Shown here piece after piece: positions 25,552 to 32,647 of a stretch of DNA of 64,000 bases. Made by a program: the position numbers and the translations under genes. Source of the DNA: M3007 sp964392655 (GTDB lineage: Bacteria; Bacteroidota; Bacteroidia; Chitinophagales; Saprospiraceae); NCBI GenBank assembly GCA_964392655.1, contig CAYMQY010000001.1, positions 11,310 through 75,309 on the forward strand, given 5' to 3'. The notes beneath the pieces are model-generated. The model saw only the letters and a list, made by a program, of their open reading frames with translations. It had not been told where the DNA came from and ran no database searches. The stretch's first letter is position 1, and every line of letters begins with the position of its first letter.

Positions 25552-26159
25552 GTTCCGCTGCTTTGTGCTTGTTGTTGTTCGGGCATCGGAGGCGTCATCG
25601 GCTCATCGGTTTCCTGCATCATGGTGTTGGCGCCGCGAGCAGCCCAAAGCAGACCGGGAAAATTCCGGCGAGCAGCCTGACTCAGGATTCCATGCACCAT
25701 TCGGCGGTTGACCGGCTGACCCGATTGTGCCTGTTGGGCAATATGTCCGGCGGTTTGCCGGGCGGTACGGATGAATTTCCGGGCAAGTGGCAATTCATTT
25801 TCAAACTCGGCCTCGTATTCATTGAGGTAACGGTCGGCAAGCCATGAGCCGGCTTTGTTGCCCCAGTCGGAGCCGGTTTGTCCGCCGATGTACCCGCCGA
25901 TTTTGGCACCGATGGAAGGCAGGGCTTGCCGGCCAACCGATTTGAGGCCCGACACCACCTGCCCTTTGATGGCCTGGCCCATGGGCGAGTTGTACAGTTT
26001 TTTGGCGCCGCCCCAGGCGCGTTTGAGCAGTTTGCCGAGGAAGTAGTCAAGTTCGGCCTCGCTCTGCACATTGAGCAGTTCGTACGCCAGTTCGTTTTCT
26101 TCCATTTCCAGGGTGACTTCGGAGTTGAGTTCGTATGCTTCAAAATTCTCGTAATTCAT
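25509..26159 (-). CDS. Glycine-zipper protein with acidic N-terminus, second paralogue
   Basis: This 216-residue protein is a diverged copy of its upstream neighbour. Shared features are the conserved ELL.V.SE.ELD.FLGKLLKR segment (about residues 27-49), the basic stretch GLKSVGRQALPSIGAK, a Gly-rich zipper IGGYIGGQTGSDWGNKAG, a helical region with ARKFIRTARQTAGHIAQQ, and the C-terminal strand GTWYRQGNQLILT. The first ~25 residues are strongly acidic. No signal peptide is visible. GxxxG zippers often pack helices in membranes, so a membrane-inserting or oligomerising role is possible. Confidence 0.78.
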   Translation of the reverse strand: MNYENFEAYELNSEVTLEMEENELAYELLNVQSEAELDYFLGKLLKRAWGGAKKLYNSPMGQAIKGQVVSGLKSVGRQALPSIGAKIGGYIGGQTGSDWGNKAGSWLADRYLNEYEAEFENELPLARKFIRTARQTAGHIAQQAQSGQPVNRRMVHGILSQAARRNFPGLLWAARGANTMMQETDEPMTPPMPEQQQAQSSGTWYRQGNQLILTGV

Positions 26160-26180
26160 GATGTGGAGATGTTTAGATGG

Positions 26181-26930
26181 TTAGAGTGTGACGATGATTT
26201 GGTCGCCCTGGCGCGTCCAGGTGCCGGAGTTGGGGAAATCTGGTGCTGTGGTTCCGCCGCCACCGCCGTTGGATGTCGGGGCATTGAACGAAATATTACT
26301 GCCGCCAACGGGGGTGAGCAAACCAGGAGCATGTTTGGAGGCCGCCATTTTGAGGGCGTTGCGGGCAATAGCCCAAGGGGATACGCCACGTCTTCCGCGT
26401 GCACGGCGCATACCGGATGCCGTACGGCGGGCAGCGGAGTTTGACAGGCGTACGATCCGGCGGGCGACTTCAAATTCGCGGTCTTCATTGCTCATGCCCT
26501 CCAGGTTTACTTCAAACAGAGTGGAGGCCCAACTACCGAGTTTGCCGCCAATCATCCCACCGACCGGACCACCGAAAAACGACCCGGCGGCTTTGCCTAC
26601 AACCGGCAAGGCTGTTTTGGCTACTTTTTTCAAACCGCCGATGAGCGCCTGACCCGCACTGGATTTGGCGAAGTTGGATACCCCGCGGGCGGCTCGGCGA
26701 ACCAATTTGCCGAGAAACTGGTCGAGTTCTTCCTCGCTGTTCACGGCCAACAATTCGGCAGCCAGTTCGTATTCGGCTTCCTGACTCAGGCCGTATTCGC
26801 CTTCCCACTCTTCCTCGCCCTCCCATTCGCCTTCGTAGTCGCCTTCGTACTCCCCTTCATAATTGTACTCCTGGTCAAATTCGTTGTTTTCGAATCCGCC
26901 TTCGTTGAGGAAACCATATTCATGGCCCAT
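26181..26930 (-). CDS. Glycine-zipper protein with Glu/Tyr-rich N-terminal repeat, first gene of operon
   Basis: The 249-residue product opens with an extreme acidic repeat (EYNYEGEYEGDYEGEWEGEE, about residues 21-40). The block ELAAELLAVNSEEELDQFLG comes next, then a basic helix (GLKKVAKTALPVVGKA), a glycine zipper (GSFFGGPVGGMIGGKLGSWA, about 125-145) and an Arg-rich helical part (ARRIVRLSNSAARRTASGMR). It ends GTWTRQGDQIIVTL. I recall similar acidic/glycine-zipper proteins of unknown function in other phyla beside amidases and proteases, but cannot check. It is the promoter-proximal gene. The 280-base AT-rich gap upstream (26931-27210) should hold the operon promoter; TATCTTTTTC near 27042 on the minus strand is only a weak match. 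Confidence 0.8.
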   Translation of the reverse strand: MGHEYGFLNEGGFENNEFDQEYNYEGEYEGDYEGEWEGEEEWEGEYGLSQEAEYELAAELLAVNSEEELDQFLGKLVRRAARGVSNFAKSSAGQALIGGLKKVAKTALPVVGKAAGSFFGGPVGGMIGGKLGSWASTLFEVNLEGMSNEDREFEVARRIVRLSNSAARRTASGMRRARGRRGVSPWAIARNALKMAASKHAPGLLTPVGGSNISFNAPTSNGGGGGTTAPDFPNSGTWTRQGDQIIVTL

Positions 26931-27210
26931 TTCCTAGTTCATGATGCGATCCATGTTGTGCATAGCAGATAAATTTTGTTTGAATGAATAAATGGAGAAA
27001 GCATGCTATGCCAATATCCTTTCAAGCAGGATGCCGAAAAAGATAAACCATTGAAAATCAGTTGTAATTGAAAAAAACAGCGAATTTTTTTTCGGAAAGA
27101 CCGAAATGGGCAGGGTGGGCGCGAAATTTTTTTCAGGGGTTTTTCCGGGCGAAAAAAATGCTGTAAAAATCATATTTACAACGACTTACGCCTCAAACAC
27201 AACACTTGGC

Positions 27211-28197
27211 CTAATGCCCCTCATGCTCAAACACCGCCTCTACTAATTTCAACGCTGAACTGCGAAATTTCCCCGCAATACCTGTCGGAAGTTCTTCCGA
27301 CATAAGTAACGGAGCCTCTGCAAACGTGCGGAGCCATTGTACCTCCCGGTACGAAGCCCCGGTAGCAGGGTCTGACTTGGGATCGGATTGTATGATGCCC
27401 AAACCATACAATTGCATTTTTCCGCTGATGGCGAGTACGATTTCGCCCGTTTGCGCCCGACGGGCCAATGTGCGTACACCTTTCGCCCGAGCAGCAGCGG
27501 CCTCGGCAGCGAGCAGGGGCCACATTTCGTCGAACAGGTCGGTGTCCCACAATCGGTAGGCAGCCCAGTATGGCCGGAGTATTTCCTGCGGATTCAACGG
27601 CAGGTGATGCATCCGAAAATATGGCTCCCATGCCTCGTTTTTTTCCTGCAAACGTATCCACCAAACGCCTGCGCCGCTGCTGATGCGCCGCCGCAAATCA
27701 GTCCGTTGAATCTGTGTGTTTTGAAAAAGGGGGAATGCGGCAAAAGACTTGACCTCGGCAGGGCGTATTTTCCAAATGTGTACCGACAAACCTTTCAGGC
27801 GACTGAATTCCTGCTGAAATGAGCCAAGAAGCACAAGGTCATCGGTAGCGATGAGATTTTCGGCATTGCTGCTGTATGTCCAGTTAAACGAGCCGGTGAG
27901 CAGCAGGCGCTCGTCGAGCAGGGCAAACTTGTGGTGCATGAGCGCCGTGTCGCGGTATGCGTACAGGCTTCCGCCGAGTTTTATAAATTTTTGAAAATCC
28001 AGTCCATTCGGATGAATGTTCTGGCTGTCGTACTCCAGCAGGAGTTCGACCGGGATACCGGCACGCAGTTTTTTCAAAAGCGTCTCGAAAATATCGCGGT
28101 GGGAAAACCAGCAAACGGCAATGCGGATGCTGGTTCGGGCATCGGCAAGATACCGGCAAAGCACGGCGGACAGGTTTTGGAAATATACTTCAGGCAT
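27211..28197 (-). CDS. Phospholipase D-like domain protein with one HKD motif
   Basis: Residues about 10-140 form a PLD-like nuclease/transferase domain with one complete HxKxxxxD motif, MHHKFALLDERLLLTGSFNW (His88, Lys90, Asp95). Single-HKD proteins of this type (Nuc-like or FAM83/MitoPLD-like) usually dimerise to form the active site and cleave phosphodiesters in nucleic acid or lipid. The C-terminal ~190 residues (WAAYRLWDTDLFDEMWPLLA, RTLARRAQTGEIVLAISGK) match nothing I know. No signal peptide is seen. It is 280 bases upstream of the hydrolase operon and in the same orientation. Substrate unknown. Confidence 0.82.
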   Translation of the reverse strand: MPEVYFQNLSAVLCRYLADARTSIRIAVCWFSHRDIFETLLKKLRAGIPVELLLEYDSQNIHPNGLDFQKFIKLGGSLYAYRDTALMHHKFALLDERLLLTGSFNWTYSSNAENLIATDDLVLLGSFQQEFSRLKGLSVHIWKIRPAEVKSFAAFPLFQNTQIQRTDLRRRISSGAGVWWIRLQEKNEAWEPYFRMHHLPLNPQEILRPYWAAYRLWDTDLFDEMWPLLAAEAAAARAKGVRTLARRAQTGEIVLAISGKMQLYGLGIIQSDPKSDPATGASYREVQWLRTFAEAPLLMSEELPTGIAGKFRSSALKLVEAVFEHEGH

Positions 28198-28234
28198 AAT
28201 CGCTGCCTTTTATTCAAGTCAACTCTCCACACAA

Positions 28235-28615
28235 TCAGGTAGCCGGTGGTGTATTTTCTGAATTTTTCTGAAATACCTTCCGCAACTGGCTGGGCAGCAA
28301 ACTGATTCGTTGTCCCAACCAGCGCTCCAGCGTAATGGCCAACAGGGCATAACCTTCGGTAACCCCCGGCGCCGGCACCACAATAATGACGAAAAAAGGC
28401 AAAAAGCGCGGGATGTCCCGCAACTGTTCTTTGGCCTTCTGCAACTCTTCTTCGGAGGGCTGTTTGTGTTTGGACAACAGGAGCAACTTGCCTGCGCCGT
28501 GTCTGGCATAAGTGCGCATCATCTGCTTGGTCTCCACACCTTCCAAAAATAACGCCCACAACAGCATGCGCGGAAAGCGGATAATGCGCTGGAATTGTGT
28601 GCGGATGTAGTACAT
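28235..28615 (-). CDS. LETM1-like small protein
   Basis: The 126-residue product has a helical basic N-terminus, a charged middle (KQPSEEELQKAKEQLRDIPR) and the hydrophobic segment FLPFFVIIVVPAPGVTEGYA, followed by RISLLPSQLRKVFQ. This order resembles the conserved core of LETM1 proteins (a Pro-bounded hydrophobic helix, then an LPS-type motif), known from mitochondrial K+/H+ or Ca2+/H+ exchange and also from short bacterial proteins. One membrane helix is likely. It is 37 bases from the PLD-like gene and 47 from the OmpA lipoprotein gene, so co-transcription is likely. Similarity is by eye. Confidence 0.55.
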   Translation of the reverse strand: MYYIRTQFQRIIRFPRMLLWALFLEGVETKQMMRTYARHGAGKLLLLSKHKQPSEEELQKAKEQLRDIPRFLPFFVIIVVPAPGVTEGYALLAITLERWLGQRISLLPSQLRKVFQKNSENTPPAT

Positions 28616-28662
28616 GACGTGCGGGTTGGGGAAGGCAATCTAAAACGATCGTGATCAAGTGC

Positions 28663-29589
28663 TTATTTCTCCGGAACCTTGTTCGGATTCAGCAGCTCGT
28701 AAAACTGATCGAGTTTCGGCAAAATGATGATTCGGGTACGGCGATTGATTGCACGCCCGGCGTCGGTATTGTTGGAAGCCAAGGTGTTGTATTCGCCGCG
28801 CCCGGCAGCAATGAGCCGTTTTGGGTCAATGTTGTAGTTTTTTTGCAACAACCGTACCACCGATGTAGCGCGTTTCACACTGAGATCCCAGTTGTCGTCC
28901 ATGCAGGCATTTTTGATGGGCACGTTGTCGGTGTAACCTTCCACCATGACCTCCAGATCGGGGCGCGACTCGATGATTTTCGCAATTTTGCCCAACACCT
29001 CATGCGCACGCGGTGTGAGCATAAAACTGCCGCTTTGGTACAGCATCCGGTCGGAGAGGTTGACGAACACTACCGTCTTGTCCACTTTTACTTCCACATC
29101 CTGATCGTCAATGCCGTCGCGTAGTACGCTTTTCAGATTGACGGCAAGGGCGAGATTAATGGAGTCGGCACGGGTACGGGCCAGTTGAAGCAGGTGGATG
29201 TACTTGTCTTTTTTCTCCAACTGTGCGAGTGTTTCGCGGATGTTTTCATTGGCAGATTTGGACAAGGTGGTCAGGTCGGTCACTTGTGTGAGTTGGCGAT
29301 CGCGCTGCGCTTGCACATCGGTAACCTGCGCTTTCAGGTCTTTGATTTGATCTTCGCGTACCTGAAGTGCCTTTTGAGAACCACCCAGATCAGCCTGCAA
29401 TTTGAAGCGCTCCTGTTCACAGGCAGAAAGGCGGTTGCTCAGGTCGCTGATTCGTGCGCCGCAGGCAGTAAGATCGCGGTTGGCCGCTTCAAATTCAGAC
29501 TGCAGGGAGAGGTATTTTTTTTTGCTGACACAGGCCCCGAGGGCAATCGTTACACACAAAAAAAGGAAAATTCTGGTGGTGTGGCGCAT
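28663..29589 (-). CDS. OmpA-family lipoprotein with coiled coil
   Basis: The 308-residue protein has a lipoprotein signal (MRHTTRIFLFLCVTIALGAC, Cys 20). A long coiled coil follows (about residues 25-140, with ISDLSNRLSACEQERFKLQ and REDQIKDLKAQVTDVQAQRD). The C-terminal OmpA/MotB domain (about 170-300) shows VMVEGYTDNVPIKN, LSVKRATSVVRLLQ and NRRTRIIILPK, the residues used to grip peptidoglycan. It would tether the outer membrane to the cell wall. Its start is 37 bases from the end of frr, so the two may share a transcript. Confidence 0.92.
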   Translation of the reverse strand: MRHTTRIFLFLCVTIALGACVSKKKYLSLQSEFEAANRDLTACGARISDLSNRLSACEQERFKLQADLGGSQKALQVREDQIKDLKAQVTDVQAQRDRQLTQVTDLTTLSKSANENIRETLAQLEKKDKYIHLLQLARTRADSINLALAVNLKSVLRDGIDDQDVEVKVDKTVVFVNLSDRMLYQSGSFMLTPRAHEVLGKIAKIIESRPDLEVMVEGYTDNVPIKNACMDDNWDLSVKRATSVVRLLQKNYNIDPKRLIAAGRGEYNTLASNNTDAGRAINRRTRIIILPKLDQFYELLNPNKVPEK

Positions 29590-29626
29590 GGTTATGAATT
29601 GAAAGAGGCTGAGGAAATAACTGGAA

Positions 29627-30187
29627 TCAAACCGTCATGATTTCTTTTTCCTTGGCGGCCACGACATCGTCAATGTGTTTGACGTACTTGTTTACAAGTT
29701 CCTGCAAGTCATTTTCGGTGCGCTTACCCATATCTTCCGGCAACCCGTCCTTCACCGCTTTTTTAATTTGGTCAAGCCCTTTGTGGCGGGAGTTACGCAC
29801 CCCTACTTTGCTTTCCTCGCCGGCATGTTTGGCTTTTTTCACCAGGTCTTTGCGCCGCTCTTCGGTGAGGGGCGGTATGGACAGGCGAATGATTTCGCCG
29901 TCGTTAGCCGGTGTAATGCCGATATTGGAATTGATGATGACGCGTTCGATAGGGCCGAGCATATTCCGTTCCCAGGGTTGCACTACCACAGTACGGGCAT
30001 CCGATACCTGAATGTTTGCTATTTGGGAAATGGGGGTAGGGCTGCCGTAATAATCCACCATGAGGTCTTGCAAAATATTGGTGGAGGCTTTTCCGGTACG
30101 CAGTTTGGCGAGTTCATGGTCAAGGTGTTCCATGGCTTTGTCCATGTGCGCCTTGGCTTCGGCAATTATTTGTCTTACGTCTTCCAT
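29627..30187 (-). CDS. frr: Ribosome recycling factor
   Basis: RRF splits the post-termination ribosome together with EF-G. The 186-residue protein has the normal length. It shows the helical tail domain (MDKAMEHLDHELAKLRTGKA), the conserved YYGSPTPISQIANIQVSDAR and VVQPWERNMLGPIERVI of the beta domain, and the ERRKDLVKKAKHAGEESKVG helix with RNSRHKG. In many bacteria frr directly follows pyrH; here pyrH lies about 33 kb away at 63153. Confidence 0.97.
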   Translation of the reverse strand: MEDVRQIIAEAKAHMDKAMEHLDHELAKLRTGKASTNILQDLMVDYYGSPTPISQIANIQVSDARTVVVQPWERNMLGPIERVIINSNIGITPANDGEIIRLSIPPLTEERRKDLVKKAKHAGEESKVGVRNSRHKGLDQIKKAVKDGLPEDMGKRTENDLQELVNKYVKHIDDVVAAKEKEIMTV

Positions 30188-30401
30188 ATTGTTGAATCTT
30201 GTTTATTCTGTCAAGTGCATTCTAAATCTGCAAAGAGCGGCAAATTTGACAAGAATTCCGGGTTTTCAGGAACAGAACAAGCGAAAATGTACACGAATAG
30301 GTTAACAGTTTCCTACGAATTGTACCAGTAGCATACTGATTTGGGGATTGTGCGTACTTTTCGCTCGAAATCGGGCGACAGCCCAAAGGGAACACACATC
30401 C

Positions 30402-31652
30402 ATGCCGGAATTACAGGAAATAAAACGCACCTTGAGTCGTATTGAAAAATTGGAGCGTGAGGTCAACCTCAAGCAACTGCAGATCAACAGTCTGTTGGCG
30501 ATCACCCAGGCGATCAACGAAAACGTGTCGGCGGATGGGCTGTTCAATATGTACAATTCGTTTCTGCGGTGGGAAATCGGTATCCGAAAAATGGCGCTCT
30601 TTTTCAAGGAAACTGGGCGCTGGGAGTGCGTAACCTCGCTGGGGGTAGAAGATCAATTGCTTCAGTATGACATCAACCTTGAATTGCCAAGTTTCCGATC
30701 TACCCGAGGACTTGAAAATTCCGAGCATCCCTTCGTTCGCGAATTTGATCTTGTGGTTCCGGTCATGCATAAGGATGAGCCTATCGCGTATGCTTTCATC
30801 GGCGGTTTTATGGACGAAGATGACGTGTACAACAAGGTGCAGTTTGTGACCACGATCACGAATGTGATCGCCGTGGCCATCGAAAATAAACGACTGTTCA
30901 AAACGCAACTCCGCCAGGAAGTACTAAACCGCGAAGTGGAACTGGCTGCCGAAATCCAACGAACACTTGTACCATCCCGGCTTCCATCCGGCAGAAACTA
31001 CCAACTATCCAGCATCTACAAACCCCACTTTGCTGTGGGCGGTGATTACTACGACGTAGTGGAGTTTCCTGACGGCACCATTATATTTTGTATAGCCGAT
31101 ATTACCGGCAAAGGAGTGGCGGCGGCGCTACTCATGGCCAATTTTCAGGCAAATTTGCGAGCGCTTGTCACCCGCTGCCAGACCCTGGAAGAAATTGTGC
31201 AGGAAATGAATGCCGCCGTATTCCGCGTCACGCAAGGTGATCGTTTCATCACCCTTTTTCTCGCCCGATATGATGTGGATAGCCGCACGTTGCACTACAT
31301 AAACGCCGGACACACACCGCCGCTCTTAATTGGCTCCAACGGAGAAGTTGTTCCACTCAAAAACGGTTGTACTGTCCTCGGCTGGATGCCGGAATTACCT
31401 TTCCTTGAAATTGGCGGCGTATGTCTGACAGATGAGGCTACCTTGTTTACCTACACCGATGGTCTGACCGATGTTAGAAACGATGCCGGAGTGGATTTCA
31501 GCGAAGAAGAACTCATCGCTTTTCTGCAAAAACACATCCACCTTGGCGCCAAAGAACTAAACTCGCGGCTGCTTGAACACGTGGAAATTTTCCGCGAACG
31601 CCAGCCTTTGCCCGACGACATTACGGTGTTGACTTGCAAAGTTTTCAAATAA
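30402..31652 (+). CDS. SpoIIE-type PP2C serine phosphatase with GAF-like sensor
   Basis: The ATG at 30402 (MPELQEIKRTL) gives 416 residues; an upstream GTG at 30348 is less likely. A short coiled coil (SRIEKLEREVNLKQLQINSL) leads into a GAF-like sensor region (about 35-180) and then a SpoIIE/PP2C phosphatase domain. Metal-site motifs are AVGGDYYDVVEFPDGT, CIADITGKGVAAALLMA, YINAGHTPPLL and TYTDGLTDVRN. These enzymes usually dephosphorylate anti-anti-sigma proteins in partner-switching pathways; no STAS or HPK partner lies nearby. It is divergent from frr. Confidence 0.9.
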   Translation: MPELQEIKRTLSRIEKLEREVNLKQLQINSLLAITQAINENVSADGLFNMYNSFLRWEIGIRKMALFFKETGRWECVTSLGVEDQLLQYDINLELPSFRSTRGLENSEHPFVREFDLVVPVMHKDEPIAYAFIGGFMDEDDVYNKVQFVTTITNVIAVAIENKRLFKTQLRQEVLNREVELAAEIQRTLVPSRLPSGRNYQLSSIYKPHFAVGGDYYDVVEFPDGTIIFCIADITGKGVAAALLMANFQANLRALVTRCQTLEEIVQEMNAAVFRVTQGDRFITLFLARYDVDSRTLHYINAGHTPPLLIGSNGEVVPLKNGCTVLGWMPELPFLEIGGVCLTDEATLFTYTDGLTDVRNDAGVDFSEEELIAFLQKHIHLGAKELNSRLLEHVEIFRERQPLPDDITVLTCKVFK

Positions 31653-31702
31653 ATCCCAACCAAACAGTTCTTTGTTACCACAATATGTAAGCGCGGCGCC
31701 TC

Positions 31703-31710
31703 TACCTTTG
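31703..31710 (+). promoter_or_regulatory. Candidate -7 element for the DUF4293 gene
   Basis: TACCTTTG matches TAnnTTTG exactly and ends 16 bases before the ATG at 31727, implying a very short leader. The only nearby TTG (31672) is 28 bases upstream, longer than the usual spacing. Confidence 0.4.
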
Positions 31711-31726
31711 TCCGCCAAAAAACACC

Positions 31727-32176
31727 ATGATACAACGTATTCAAACCTTATTCCTTTTGTTGGCTGCCGCCGCACTCGGGAGTCAATTTCTTGTTCCTTA
31801 TTTACAAGTCTCTGAAGGCAATCCAGCCCGCACCATCACTACCCTTTCTGATGGCGTATTGACGCCTGCGGACAATCCGGGTATTCTGGGCCTTACCTCC
31901 CTTGGCGCCCTTATTTCAATAGCGGCCATTTTTCTGTTCAAAAACCGTCCGCTGCAAACAAGGCTCGCTCTTACCGCTGCCGGCATTAGTATCATGCTGG
32001 TTGTATTGTTAGCCTTTACAACCAAAATGACGCTTGACCAGTCTCCTGAAGGTGGCACCATTCAGTTGGCCTTGGGATTGGCGTTTCCAGTAATAGCTGT
32101 CTTGCTTAACTGGCTGGCTGCGCGTGCTATTCGTAAGGATGAGACACTGGTGCGTTCGATGGACAGACTTCGATGA
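31727..32176 (+). CDS. DUF4293 membrane protein
   Basis: The 149-residue protein has four hydrophobic segments (near residues 5-20, 45-62, 70-88 and 100-122) with the Bacteroidota-specific DUF4293 start MIQRIQTLFLLLAAAALGS and the end ARAIRKDETLVRSMDRLR. It is an inner-membrane protein of unknown function. It lies 74 bases after the phosphatase gene and has its own likely promoter. Confidence 0.85.
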   Translation: MIQRIQTLFLLLAAAALGSQFLVPYLQVSEGNPARTITTLSDGVLTPADNPGILGLTSLGALISIAAIFLFKNRPLQTRLALTAAGISIMLVVLLAFTTKMTLDQSPEGGTIQLALGLAFPVIAVLLNWLAARAIRKDETLVRSMDRLR

Positions 32177-32356
32177 ATATTTCGTCGCTTCGGGAATGTT
32201 CTCTGGTTTTTGAATCTTGATTCACGTCATCTACCCGGATGACCAAACAGAGTATTCAGGTAGCATGCACTACCTGTATTTTGCACCCCGTCCGTCAGCA
32301 CAGGCTTCTGCTGAAAATCTGTGGCCCATTTTGATTTCCTTTTTCTAAACATGGCC

Positions 32357-32364
32357 TACATTTG
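32357..32364 (+). promoter_or_regulatory. Candidate -7 element of the feoAB operon
   Basis: TACATTTG fits TAnnTTTG exactly, with a TTG at 32331 (23-base spacing, longer than the usual ~19-20). It precedes the feoA ATG by 49 bases. I saw no clear Fur-box palindrome in the 237-base gap 32177-32413. Confidence 0.5.
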
Positions 32365-32413
32365 CGCTGTTTGGATTTTGTCTAAATCCTGAACTACTCT
32401 TTCATACCTGACT

Positions 32414-32647
32414 ATGCAACGCCGCTATCGAACGATCCCTGATTTGAAAGTACACGAAAGTGCACGTGCGCTCGCATTCGAAGACCCAATTCTTGCCGGC
32501 AAATTAACTGCCATGGGTCTTTTACCCGGTACTTTGATCGAGATGGTGCGACGAGCTCCCTTCGGCAACGCCTATTATATCAAAGCCGACGGTGTTCGAC
32601 TTGCCCTCCGTAATGAAGAAGCATCCAGTATTTTGATTGACGCATGA
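32414..32647 (+). CDS. feoA: Ferrous iron transport protein FeoA
   Basis: The 77-residue SH3-like protein has the typical FeoA pattern LAGKLTAMGLLPGTLIEMVR, with FGNAYYIKADGVRLALRNEE at the end. FeoA is a small cytoplasmic partner that supports FeoB in ferrous iron uptake. Its stop overlaps the start of feoB by four bases (ATGA, 32644-32647), so the two are translationally coupled. Confidence 0.93.
   Translation: MQRRYRTIPDLKVHESARALAFEDPILAGKLTAMGLLPGTLIEMVRRAPFGNAYYIKADGVRLALRNEEASSILIDA

Noticed and set aside
26998..27016. Possible sigma54 promoter (TTGGCATAGCATGCTTT on the minus strand) upstream of the unusual operon
   Set aside because: The distance between GG and GC is eight bases rather than the required ten, so it does not fit a -24/-12 promoter.
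28074..28658. Longer 194-residue frame over the LETM1-like gene
   Set aside because: It overlaps the PLD-like gene start, and its sequence lacks the hydrophobic LETM1-type core seen in the 28235-28615 frame.
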